A stretch of DNA of 64,000 nt from positions 82,491 to 146,490 of the forward strand of contig NYUD01000085.1 in assembly GCA_002683825.1 (NCBI GenBank), written 5' to 3'. The notes beneath the pieces are model-generated. The model saw only the letters and a program-made list of their open reading frames with translations, ran no database searches and was not told where the DNA came from. Position numbers and translations under genes: made by a program. This DNA is from Planctomycetota bacterium. Lineage in GTDB: Bacteria > Planctomycetota > UBA1135 > GCA-002686595. This document shows positions 1-7,918 of the stretch, piece after piece. Position 1 is the first letter of the stretch, and each line of letters begins with the position of its first letter.

Positions 1-441
1 ACGCCCGATCGGCGCATTCACCTGGTTCCGGAGACGCTGGATAGGGAAGTTTCTGGAGGGCTCTATCACTACCTCGATGAAAATCCCCAGGACAACTACC
101 CGTTGGCCCTGATTTCTCCGGCCACTTCCCGCACGGTCAGCACCATGTTCGGGCAGCTGAACGAAGACGAAGTCCCGCTGGCGCTGCACCCGCAGGATGC
201 TGACGCACGCGGATTGAAGGACGGGGATGCGGTCGTCGCTTTCAACGATCTGGGCCGCGTGGAAACCTCGCTGGTTCTCGACGGTGACTTGAAGGTCGGA
301 GTCGCCTATCTACCGAAAGGTGTCTGGAGCAAGAGTACGCGTAACGGAAACACATCGAACGCACTCGTGCCGGATTCGCTCTCTGATCTGGGCGGCGGTG
401 CTTGTTTCAACGACGCCCGCGTGGAGGTGCGTCGGGCGTAG
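1..441 (+). CDS. Molybdopterin oxidoreductase, C-terminal fragment (5' end outside window)
   Basis: The frame is open from base 1 and stops at 439-441, so the upstream part lies outside the window. The 146 visible residues look like the molybdopterin dinucleotide-binding C-terminal domain of DMSO reductase/formate dehydrogenase-type enzymes. A segment with SPATSRTVSTMFG is followed by the beta-barrel signature LHPQDADARGLKDGDAV (residues 60-77) and a late KGVWSKSTRNGNTSNAL stretch that in this family approaches the pterin cofactor. Such enzymes carry out two-electron redox chemistry on formate, nitrate or S/N-oxides. The substrate cannot be told, because the catalytic domain and Fe-S ligands are not in view. 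Confidence 0.8.
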   Translation, partial: TPDRRIHLVPETLDREVSGGLYHYLDENPQDNYPLALISPATSRTVSTMFGQLNEDEVPLALHPQDADARGLKDGDAVVAFNDLGRVETSLVLDGDLKVGVAYLPKGVWSKSTRNGNTSNALVPDSLSDLGGGACFNDARVEVRRA

Positions 442-455
442 ACGAGTCGAACGCG

Positions 456-704
456 ATGAGAGAATCCGTCGTTCATCTCGAGTAGCTCGAGAAACGCTTC
501 GGGGACGATAACGCTCTGAAAGGGTCGATGCTCTCCGCCCCCCCGGCGGTGGCGCTGGCGAGCTTCACCTACACGGCTGTCTTCGTCGCCCTTGCAACCC
601 TCGTTGGGGCCAGATTTCTTGCCGTTATCGTCGAAAAGGCAGGGCAATCGGTGTCGTCAATGCCGTTCCATCCTGGGCCGCCAGGCCGCGGTGCAGCTCG
701 ATGA
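456..704 (+). pseudogene. Decayed ABC transporter remnant (ATPase N-terminus joined to a permease-like tail)
   Basis: From the ATG at 456 the frame reads MRESVVHLE, then TAG at 483, then LEKRFGDDNALKGS. This is the usual opening of an ABC ATPase (xLExLxKRFGDxxALKG). In the same frame from 528 it continues into a hydrophobic stretch (FTYTAVFVALATLVGARFLA) like the last membrane helix of an ABC-2 permease, ending at TGA 702-704. The Walker motifs and the rest of the permease are missing. The simplest reading is an ATPase-permease pair collapsed by an internal deletion. The 3' end overlaps the convergent gene at 625. A chance resemblance is possible because the remnant is short. Confidence 0.4.
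476..492. repeat. Short perfect inverted repeat
   Basis: TCTCGAG-TAG-CTCGAGA forms a 7-bp stem with a 3-base loop, 35 bases after the molybdoenzyme stop codon. There is no T-tract on either side, so it is not a convincing terminator. It also lies inside the decayed ABC ATPase remnant and may be fortuitous. Confidence 0.3.
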
Positions 705-2946
705 CAAAGTCCTGGTTGCCCCAGCCTCCTCCCGGGGCGTCCACGGTGATCCGGGCCCCGTTGGTTGAAAGCCCGATGACGAGGCCGGCTCCTCCCGGGC
801 TCGTTGTGGCCCGTACCGTGGTCGAGGTCACCGAGCCGGCGGAGAGCGTCTTGGAGAAATCGATTGCGATGGAGTCGTTGGCTCCAACGACCGTAACGGG
901 GGGCGGTGTCAGACCGACGGGAAAGAGCAACTCGCGCCTTTCTTCCTCCGGAACGCCGGGAGCCTGTGCCACGGGGGACCCGAAGACTCCGGCATCCTGT
1001 GCGGGACCGCCTTGGGTTGTCAGGCCCTCACCCAGGGCCGGCGAGCCGGAGGGAAGCTGGTAGTCCTCGATGACGCTCGCGCCGTTTCCAAACGCCGTCA
1101 GGCTGCCGGGCACGGTGAAGCCGGCCGGCAGGGAAGACGCCGTGATCACCGGCGGAGCGACCCGGCTGGCCGTCAGGCTTTCGGTGTCATCGTTGAGTTC
1201 GATCGGAACGCCGGGCATCAGGGCCGGCATGCCGGCAACGGTGAGGTCGGTTCCCATCCGAGCCGTCACGCGCAGGTACTCCTCCGGTGAATTCGTGAAC
1301 GTGCCAGCCAGCGGGTCCGTCACGGTGACGTCGAACCACGAACGCACGTTCTGTCCCGCCGCATCTTGCAGATAATAGATGCTCGAAGTCGTCGCGCTGT
1401 CCCGGCCCGTGCTCACGACTCCACCGGCACCGTTGCCTGCGATGATGCATTGCGAGGTGGCGACCGTCTTGACTCCCAGCAATGTCCTGATTCCCGCACC
1501 CAGGTTTCCCGTGAGCGCCGTGGCCGAGACGATCGCGACGTCGCTGTTGGTATCGGAGCCCACGACCAAACCATCTCCCACGTTCGCACTGATCAGGCAG
1601 CCGTGCACCACGACCGCCCCGGGGCCGTCCGCATCGATCTGGATGCCCGTGGTGCCGTTGGCGAGCGCGATGCACTCGCGCACGAGAGTGTCCGCGGAGT
1701 AGCCGGGAATCGCCTCGAAGTCGTGGTCGATCAACACTCCGGCCCGTCCGTTGCGTTCGAAGCGTGAGGCCCGGATTTCGATGGCGAACAAGCCCGTGGT
1801 CGCCGGCGTCAGGGGTGGTTGCGCCAGATCTGCGTCGAGGCCATCCGTGCCGTTGCCGAAAAAACGACACCCCTCGATGACCAAAGTCGCTTTGCCGCCG
1901 TCCAGCGCCACGAGATCGTCCATGTCGACGCCCTCCTGGAGATTGGCGTCGAAGTTTGATCCGTAGATCCTGAGATCGAAGGCGCCCGAGAGTGATATGC
2001 CGTCAGCTCCGTTGCGGGTCACTGCGCATCCCGTGATCATGACGTCCAGTTCGTCGGCGAATAACCCCAACGTACTACGCAAGCGGATACCGCGGCCGGT
2101 GAAGGCTCGCACCTTCAGGCTGCGTAGCTCCGCCTCGCTGTCGTCGACGTCTACGCCGACAGTGGATATGTCCCGACCATCGAGACACATACCGTCGATG
2201 ACGGTGCTTTGGGGCGTGGCGCTGATGGAGAAGAGCACCTGCCCGGTAGGGGCTTGGACGACGGTGTTGCCCGCGAGTGGCTCTCGGCTGGCGAGCGTAA
2301 ATGCCCCCCCGAAACCACCGCAGAGGTGAACGTTGCCGGTGAGGAGCAGTTGCGTTCCGGTATAAGTGCCGTCCTTGACCCACACGTTGCCGCCGCCGCT
2401 GTTGGCGGCGAGCTCCAGAGCCAAATCGAGCGACGGAAAAGCCGTGGCAGGCGACATTCCATCCGCTACCACCGGGTTGGCGGCCGCATCCACATAGATC
2501 GGCGCCGCTGGAAGCACGCGCAGAACGGCCCCGCTGGGGGTGTAGGTGCCGCTACCGATCGGACCCACGCCAATCCCGAAGAATTGGATAACGCCATTCG
2601 GTAAACCGGTGCGGGTCGTGGACGTCCCGCTGAGACCTGTCGCCACCGGAGCGCCGCCGTAGACACTCACGGCGCTCGTGCTTTGAAACAGAGCCGCTTC
2701 GAAGCCGGCTCCGGGGAGAGCCCAGTGGAGACGGGCCCTTCCCGCGTCATCCGCTGCACCGGAAAGCAAGGTCGCCACGTACGGTGGGTCGTTCACTCCG
2801 CTCGGAGGATCCACCGGCGTCTGTCCCCCGCCGCCTCCGGCGGCGCCTCCTCCTCCGCAGGAACCGATGAGTGCCAGTAGGGTGGCAAGAACGCAACCGA
2901 AGAAGTTTTTTCGGGTATTCGCAGTCATGAGGTCGGGGAAGGCCAA
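625..2946 (-). CDS. Secreted right-handed beta-helix lipoprotein (DUF1565-like)
   Basis: 773 residues. The N-terminus (MTANTRKNFFG then a hydrophobic run ending LALIGSC and a Gly tract) is a lipoprotein signal; the second Met at 2928 gives a cleaner signal peptide and is an equally likely start. Residues about 150-220 carry the DUF1565 signature (YVDAAANPVVADG, then WVKDGTYTG and LCGGFGG). Beta-helix rungs rich in N, G and D follow to about residue 520, as in pectate-lyase-like folds that bind or cleave polysaccharide. The last 90 residues look like a bacterial Ig/SbsA-type domain. No catalytic residues can be assigned. It lies 147 bp downstream of the membrane metalloprotease gene on the same strand and faces the molybdoenzyme end. 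Confidence 0.75.
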   Translation of the reverse strand: MAFPDLMTANTRKNFFGCVLATLLALIGSCGGGGAAGGGGGQTPVDPPSGVNDPPYVATLLSGAADDAGRARLHWALPGAGFEAALFQSTSAVSVYGGAPVATGLSGTSTTRTGLPNGVIQFFGIGVGPIGSGTYTPSGAVLRVLPAAPIYVDAAANPVVADGMSPATAFPSLDLALELAANSGGGNVWVKDGTYTGTQLLLTGNVHLCGGFGGAFTLASREPLAGNTVVQAPTGQVLFSISATPQSTVIDGMCLDGRDISTVGVDVDDSEAELRSLKVRAFTGRGIRLRSTLGLFADELDVMITGCAVTRNGADGISLSGAFDLRIYGSNFDANLQEGVDMDDLVALDGGKATLVIEGCRFFGNGTDGLDADLAQPPLTPATTGLFAIEIRASRFERNGRAGVLIDHDFEAIPGYSADTLVRECIALANGTTGIQIDADGPGAVVVHGCLISANVGDGLVVGSDTNSDVAIVSATALTGNLGAGIRTLLGVKTVATSQCIIAGNGAGGVVSTGRDSATTSSIYYLQDAAGQNVRSWFDVTVTDPLAGTFTNSPEEYLRVTARMGTDLTVAGMPALMPGVPIELNDDTESLTASRVAPPVITASSLPAGFTVPGSLTAFGNGASVIEDYQLPSGSPALGEGLTTQGGPAQDAGVFGSPVAQAPGVPEEERRELLFPVGLTPPPVTVVGANDSIAIDFSKTLSAGSVTSTTVRATTSPGGAGLVIGLSTNGARITVDAPGGGWGNQDFVIELHRGLAAQDGTALTTPIALPFRR

Positions 2947-3093
2947 CAGGGACTTAAGGGCAGGATTGGGGCGCGGTCGTACAACCGTCGTGCCATGCCG
3001 TCAGTGGATCCGATTTCGACGATTCTTTGCGGGGGGATCCAGGGATTGGACGCTCCGTCGAATGACCTTGCTATTTCCCGGGGCGAAGTCCAG

Positions 3094-3780
3094 TTACGGA
3101 GATGTCAATTGTCGAGAGATCAATGCTCCCAGGCCGTACACAGCGAAAGCCCAGACGGTACCGATCAGGCTCGACAGGGCCCATCCGCCCCAGGGAGAAA
3201 AGGCGGCTTGCGATACCCTGTGCGCGCACAGGACGAGGTCGTCCCCCCGGAGCAACTCGCGCATCTCGGGCGAGGACCACGGGGGCAGCTGGGTGGCCAG
3301 GATCGAGCCCGTCTCGTAGGCATCACCGGTGATGCTCACGAAGGGCGCGAGCGCGACCGGAAGGAGGAAGCCGAAGCCCAGCGGGCGACCTTCGCGGCCA
3401 CATTTTTGAAACAACCAAACGGCAGGGAAAATGGTGAGCAGGAATGGCATCTGGACCGTGGAGAGGTAGCGCAGGTCGGGCTCTCGATCGAAATCGGTCA
3501 GCTGGCCCGCATAGGCGCTCCCGACCTTGACGAAGTCGAAAACCTGCGCGAAGAGCCTCCCTCCGTAGATCGTATCGAGCCTGAGTTCGCGGACTTCGCC
3601 GCCCGTGACGACACAGCCGACGACGTGCATGAACTCATGTACCGGAACGTACATCCACCAGCCCAGCCCCAGGCCGAGCAAGGCCAAGAAAAGCCCCTTG
3701 TAGCCGTGATCGAGGCACCGGCTGAGCCCGTTCCAGAAGTCGAGCACGGGGGTTTTCAAGAGATTCGGGATCCTACTCAT
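3094..3780 (-). CDS. Membrane HExxH protein (site-2-protease-like, putative)
   Basis: 228 residues with four or five hydrophobic segments. The motif VHEFMHVVGC (residues about 47-56) is a zinc-metallopeptidase HExxH set directly after a transmembrane helix (LALLGLGLGWWMYVP), as in intramembrane M50/site-2 proteases. I cannot point to the distal LDG-type aspartate motif of classical M50 enzymes, so catalytic activity is inferred. The gene starts 10 bp after the TRAP permease stop on the same strand, so it is probably the last gene of the TRAP operon or shares its transcript. Family assignment is tentative. Confidence 0.6.
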   Translation of the reverse strand: MSRIPNLLKTPVLDFWNGLSRCLDHGYKGLFLALLGLGLGWWMYVPVHEFMHVVGCVVTGGEVRELRLDTIYGGRLFAQVFDFVKVGSAYAGQLTDFDREPDLRYLSTVQMPFLLTIFPAVWLFQKCGREGRPLGFGFLLPVALAPFVSITGDAYETGSILATQLPPWSSPEMRELLRGDDLVLCAHRVSQAAFSPWGGWALSSLIGTVWAFAVYGLGALISRQLTSP

Positions 3781-3790
3781 CGTGTGAGAG

Positions 3791-5587
3791 CTAGCGGAAG
3801 GCCGTGGTTAGCCACGGGACATAGGTGATCACCAGGACCCCGATCGCCAGGATGCCAAAGACAGGCAGGGTTGACTTCACGATGGCGAAAAGCGGCCGCT
3901 CAAAGCGGTAGGAGGCCAAAAATAGATTGAGGCCGACCGGTGGAGTCAGGTAGCCGAGTTCGAGGTTGGCGACGAAGAGAATGCCCAGGTGGATGGGGTC
4001 GATCCCATAGGCCCTGGACAAGGGCAGGATCAGAGGTACGACGACGAAGGTCGCGGAGTAGATGTCCAGCAAGCACCCCACGGCCAGCAGAAACAGGTTG
4101 AGGCACAGGAGAAAGGCCAGGGGCGAATCGACCGTGCCTCGTAGCCATTCCAGGACGCGCATGGGGATCTCGGCATCGACCAGATAGCTAGATAGGCCTT
4201 GCGCGCAACAGAGAATGATCAGGATGCCGCCGAGAACCGCGCCACACTTGCGTAGTACGGTCCACAGGCTGGCGGATAGGGAAACGTCGCGGTGCACGAA
4301 GAGCTGCGTGCACAGGACGTACACCGCCGTCAGCGCGGAGGTCTCCACCAATGTCGCGCGTCCGCTGAAGAGCGCCATCATGGCGATAACAGGAGCGGCG
4401 AGTTCGAACTTGGCCTCCCAGAACGCGTTGCGAGCTTCACGGAAATCGAAGCGGGAGCGTTCGACTTTCGAAACCACGCCGGCACGCGCTCCCCATAGAC
4501 AGACGAACAGGATCAAAACGGCGCCGGGAAGAATTCCGGCGACGAACAACTCGTCGATCGGAACGTTCGCCGCGATCCCGAACAGAATCAAGGGCAGCGC
4601 GGGTGGAAGTAGGATGCCGAGCGATCCCGAACCTGTCATGAGGCCCAGAGCGAAGGACGACTTGTAGCCCTCGGCCTTGAGAGTCTGAAACAGGAGCCCA
4701 CCCAGGGCCAGGATCGTGACGCCCGAACCGCCGGTGAAAATCGAAAAGAAGGCGCACAGTAGCGTTGCGATGACTGCTGTTCCGCCGGGAAGCCACCCGA
4801 AGAACGCGCGGAAAAAACGCAACATGCGTTCGGGTGCCCGGCCCTCGGTCAAAAGGAATCCCACGAGCGTGAACATGGGAATCGCGGGTAGGAAGGGCTG
4901 AGTCGCCAGGCGGTTCATCTCGATCGAAACCGCCATCGAGGGGATCTCCTGGGAGATAAAGAGCAGCAGCGGGATACCACCGAGCGGAACGAACAGAGGC
5001 GCACCCAACAGGGCGGCCAGCAACAGGACACCCACAAGGATTCCCACCGGCTGTCCGTAGAGGAGCCCTTCTTCTACGCCGGCGAACCACCCGCCGGCGA
5101 GTGCTCCCAGGGAAAGCCCGCGCCCGAGCCAGCCTCCCAGGCCCGGCAACTCATTCTTCCACGCCAGGTATGCACCGACGCCGAGGAAGCCTGTCGGCAT
5201 GGCCAAGAGGAGCGGCCACGACACCATCAAGTCGGAGATTGTGCTGCCGAGTTCCCTCTCCAGAAGTACGAAGTCATAGGTCGCAAAGGCGAGCAGGCCG
5301 CACACGAAAGCGGACACGATTGCCGTTCCCCCTTCGATCCACGGGCGAACCCTGGTGTTCTTCCAGAGCTCGCCGCTGGCCAACCGCAGGAGCTTCCCTT
5401 CGCGCGCCGCCAACCACGCTCCCAGGAATGCGAGAACCAAGGTCAGGTGTTGGACCAACGGGGAGGTGAAGGCCCAACCGTGCCCCGTGAGCGAACGACA
5501 TGCGGAAGCGACGACGGGGAGGAAGGCGATACCCAGGAGCAAGAGTGCCGCCGCACCGCTCTCGAGAATCGAGGTGGTCTTTTTCAG
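3791..5587 (-). CDS. dctQM: TRAP transporter fused permease DctQM
   Basis: Small (DctQ-like, residues about 1-150) and large (DctM-like, about 160-595) TRAP permease subunits in one chain of roughly 16 membrane segments. The DctM part shows MPTGFLGVGAYL, PAIPMFTLVGFLLTEG, GGSGVTILALGGLL, GSGSLGILLPPALP and NLELGYLTPPVGLNLFLASY, typical of the family, which drives solute uptake with an ion gradient. The first conventional start is TTG 5542, but DctQ homology runs further upstream. A CTG at 5587-5585 overlaps the dctP stop (CTGA), follows AAGGAGAAGGA and gives the DctQ-like start KKTTSILESGAAALLLLGI, so I take CTG as the start. It is co-transcribed with dctP and tatT. Confidence 0.9.
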   Translation of the reverse strand: MKKTTSILESGAAALLLLGIAFLPVVASACRSLTGHGWAFTSPLVQHLTLVLAFLGAWLAAREGKLLRLASGELWKNTRVRPWIEGGTAIVSAFVCGLLAFATYDFVLLERELGSTISDLMVSWPLLLAMPTGFLGVGAYLAWKNELPGLGGWLGRGLSLGALAGGWFAGVEEGLLYGQPVGILVGVLLLAALLGAPLFVPLGGIPLLLFISQEIPSMAVSIEMNRLATQPFLPAIPMFTLVGFLLTEGRAPERMLRFFRAFFGWLPGGTAVIATLLCAFFSIFTGGSGVTILALGGLLFQTLKAEGYKSSFALGLMTGSGSLGILLPPALPLILFGIAANVPIDELFVAGILPGAVLILFVCLWGARAGVVSKVERSRFDFREARNAFWEAKFELAAPVIAMMALFSGRATLVETSALTAVYVLCTQLFVHRDVSLSASLWTVLRKCGAVLGGILIILCCAQGLSSYLVDAEIPMRVLEWLRGTVDSPLAFLLCLNLFLLAVGCLLDIYSATFVVVPLILPLSRAYGIDPIHLGILFVANLELGYLTPPVGLNLFLASYRFERPLFAIVKSTLPVFGILAIGVLVITYVPWLTTAFR

Positions 5588-6627
5588 TCGTCCTTCTCCT
5601 TGGTGGCCCGGTACTCCTTCAGGAGACCGGTCACACGGTCGAACACGTCGCGCGGCACGGAGTCCTCACGCATGCGCGTCTTGAAATGCTCGCCCAGCCC
5701 CTCCCAACGGCGGCGATCTTCGGCACTGGCGACCTGCGTGACCCTTAGCCCGCGTTTCTTCATTTCGGCAAGCGCTTTCCCTTCGCTCCTCGGCACCTCG
5801 CGAAATAGCTTTGTGCCGGCTTTGCGGGCGGCAGCAAGCATCTCTACCTGGTCATGAGGTGTGACTTTTTTCCAGGCGCGATTCGAAATGACCGTTCCTC
5901 CTATCAACGGGGCGAGCCGGCGCTCGCACATGAATGGCGCCGAGCGAAACCACTGCAGGGAAAGGGCAGTCAACGGCGTCGAAGGGACCACGTCCACCAA
6001 GCCGGTCTGTAATCCTGTGAGGATGTCAGGGGCCGCCAGCGGCACCGTGCGAATGCCCACCTCCTCGTACCACTTGCCGATGCGCGTCCCGCCGCCCCAT
6101 ACGAACTGCTTCATCCCGATGAAGTCTTCATAACACTCGATCGGGCCGGTCGAAAAGATACGCACCCATCCTGCGTGCGCCCAGTGGAGCATGTGGTAGC
6201 CGCGCTTCTCCAGACGCTTTTCGAAGTCCTCTTTGACCGCTCGGACGACGTAGGTCACTTCCTCTTCCGTCTCGAACAGGAGCGGTACTTCAAAGATGCG
6301 GAAGGCCGGTTCTATCTGTCCCAGTCCCGAGGCCGTGAAGAGCCCCGCCTGCAGCTGGCCGATCTTCAGCTTGCGAAGCATGTCGGTTTCGTCGCCGGCG
6401 ACGCCGCCTGCGAAGATGCGTAACGAAACCCGACCGCTTGTTTTTTTGCTCCATTGCGCCCCCATCTCTTTCAGCGCGCGATCCCAGATCGAACCGTCAG
6501 GAACGAGGGTGGCGAGCTTTATCTTCTGAGCGTGTACGGGGGCCGAAAAGGCCGACATGAAGGTGCAGACCGCGACGAGGAGTGCCCCGAGCCCACGGCG
6601 GGGGCGGGCGCTACAGGAAGAGGTCAT
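5584..6627 (-). CDS. dctP: TRAP transporter solute-binding protein (DctP/TatP type)
   Basis: 347 residues with a cleavable signal peptide (Arg-rich start, LLVAVCTFMSAFSAPVHA, cut before QKIKLATL). The family landmarks are KIKLATLVPDGSIWD, a GGVAGDETDMLRKLKIGQLQAG segment (residues about 73-94) and KQFVWGGGTRIGKWYEEVG, where a conserved Arg usually binds the ligand carboxylate. It is a periplasmic binding protein delivering a substrate, probably a carboxylate, to DctQM. Its start overlaps the tatT end by 17 bp and its stop overlaps the likely CTG start of dctQM, indicating translational coupling. The partner TatT makes this a TPAT-type (TPR-associated) TRAP system. Confidence 0.92.
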   Translation of the reverse strand: MTSSCSARPRRGLGALLVAVCTFMSAFSAPVHAQKIKLATLVPDGSIWDRALKEMGAQWSKKTSGRVSLRIFAGGVAGDETDMLRKLKIGQLQAGLFTASGLGQIEPAFRIFEVPLLFETEEEVTYVVRAVKEDFEKRLEKRGYHMLHWAHAGWVRIFSTGPIECYEDFIGMKQFVWGGGTRIGKWYEEVGIRTVPLAAPDILTGLQTGLVDVVPSTPLTALSLQWFRSAPFMCERRLAPLIGGTVISNRAWKKVTPHDQVEMLAAARKAGTKLFREVPRSEGKALAEMKKRGLRVTQVASAEDRRRWEGLGEHFKTRMREDSVPRDVFDRVTGLLKEYRATKEKDD

Positions 6628-7522
6628 CCAACTGCTCCAACAGTTCCCTCGCCCGGCTTTGGGCGAGTCGGTTTGAGAGCCTCAATCGAGGCCGCGCGTC
6701 GAGGTCGATTTCGAGTGCCCGAGTCAGGAGTTGTACGAACTCCTCCTGGTCTTGTGCCGGAAGCGCGACATTTTCAGCCAAGGACACATACGTTTCGGCC
6801 ACTTGCCCACCCGACAATTCGATCGCTCGTCGAAAGTGCTCCCGGGCCCGTTCGGTCGAGCCGCCCATTATTTCCGGAAGTCCTTCGACCACGATCATCG
6901 CCCGGTGCAGCGCGCCTTCTCCGTAGCTTTCTTCCAGGATCAATGACGCGCGCAAAAGTGCGCGAACGGCGTCGATGTCCGCCAGGAGCTCAGGCCGATC
7001 GCGTCCGGCGGAGATCGCAAGTCCCCACGCCCCGGCGCACCAGTACGCCGCGTCGACGTCTTCGGTGGAGAGCACCTCCACGGCCCGGAAAGGATCTCGC
7101 AAGAGCGCTACAGCGATCCCCGGGTGGCGCACCTCCAGACTTCGCAGTCCGTAGTCGCGCGCCCTCAGGAATAGCCGCAGTGCCCGCTCCTGGGTTTCCA
7201 GGAACGCGCGGTAGTTCACGTACTCGAGCTTCTGTGCATCGCGCTGCACGAAGGCATAGCCGTACAGCGAGAATGCGGCCGCCGCCGCGGTCAGTACGTC
7301 CGTGTTCTCCGGGTCCCGAAGCAGCACCGCTTCCATGGCCTTCAGCGTGATCGGCATCGAATATCGCACCAGCTCCGGATCGTCTTCGTTAGCAAAGGCC
7401 TCCGCGCCGGCGGCGAAGCCGCTCGTGAGCCTATCCAGGGCGTATTGGTCGAAGGAGCAACCGGCCAGCGACAAGGCCGCGGCCAGCGCCATGGAGGTAG
7501 ACCTTTGTTGCAGGGCAGACAT
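6611..7522 (-). CDS. tatT: TatT lipoprotein of a TPR-associated TRAP transporter
   Basis: 303 residues from the ATG at 7522. The open frame extends upstream to 7777, but that part overlaps the divergent lipoprotein gene and reads like non-coding sequence. MSALQQRSTS followed by LAAALSLAGC is a lipoprotein signal with a clear lipobox. The mature part is all-helical with TPR-like repeats (RALRLFLRARDYGL, ESYGEGALHRAMIVVEGLPEIMGGSTERARE, LTRALEIDLDARP) and matches the TRAP TatT family. TatT proteins of this family are known to form trimers that associate with the TatP/DctP binding protein at the outer face of the inner membrane. First gene of the tatT-dctP-dctQM operon. Confidence 0.85.
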   Translation of the reverse strand: MSALQQRSTSMALAAALSLAGCSFDQYALDRLTSGFAAGAEAFANEDDPELVRYSMPITLKAMEAVLLRDPENTDVLTAAAAAFSLYGYAFVQRDAQKLEYVNYRAFLETQERALRLFLRARDYGLRSLEVRHPGIAVALLRDPFRAVEVLSTEDVDAAYWCAGAWGLAISAGRDRPELLADIDAVRALLRASLILEESYGEGALHRAMIVVEGLPEIMGGSTERAREHFRRAIELSGGQVAETYVSLAENVALPAQDQEEFVQLLTRALEIDLDARPRLRLSNRLAQSRARELLEQLDDLFL

Positions 7523-7664
7523 GGTTACAGATGCGCCATCCTGCCAGGCGTGGAGGGGAACGAAAAGTGCGAAACGGCCCCTGTAGCAAGCCTTTGCGGA
7601 GCCCGGGGGGAACCTCGCTGGTGGGCGCTCTAGGAAAAGGCCTCCCCGTCCGATATCCCCCATC
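7523..7664. promoter_or_regulatory. Divergent intergenic region, tatT operon / small lipoprotein
   Basis: 142 bp between two divergent start codons must hold the promoters of the TRAP operon and of the His/Cys lipoprotein. I see no clear -35/-10 pair or operator palindrome, so this is assigned by position only. Confidence 0.3.
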
Positions 7665-7910
7665 ATGAAGCCTCTCGCTCCGACCCTTTTCCTCGCCCTT
7701 TTCGCCCTCTTCGCCGGTTGTCGTTCGGCCGGCCGCGCGGAGCGCCAGGCGAACCACCAGGGCCAGGAAGTGATCATCCATCAGAATCACAAACACTCAG
7801 TATTCTGCGGCCATTATATGGCGGCCAACAAGTGGTTCTATACATCGCGCCACCGCCACGGCCTCTCCTGCGGGCACGTGCAGGAAGCCGGCGTCTGGGA
7901 ATTGGAATAG
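7665..7910 (+). CDS. Small lipoprotein with duplicated HxHxxxCGH motif
   Basis: 81 residues. MKPLAPTLFLALFALFAGC is a lipoprotein signal with Cys19 as the lipid-modified residue. The mature 62 residues contain two copies of the same nine-residue pattern, HKHSVFCGH and HRHGLSCGH, 17 residues apart, plus HQNH just before. Such His/Cys clusters usually bind Zn, Cu or Ni. The stop at 7910 lies 8 bp from the convergent end of a ZIP-permease fusion, suggesting a shared role in metal export or sequestration. I do not recognise a named family. Metal binding is inferred from the motif and the neighbour. Confidence 0.7.
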   Translation: MKPLAPTLFLALFALFAGCRSAGRAERQANHQGQEVIIHQNHKHSVFCGHYMAANKWFYTSRHRHGLSCGHVQEAGVWELE

Positions 7911-7918
7911 GCCGGGTT

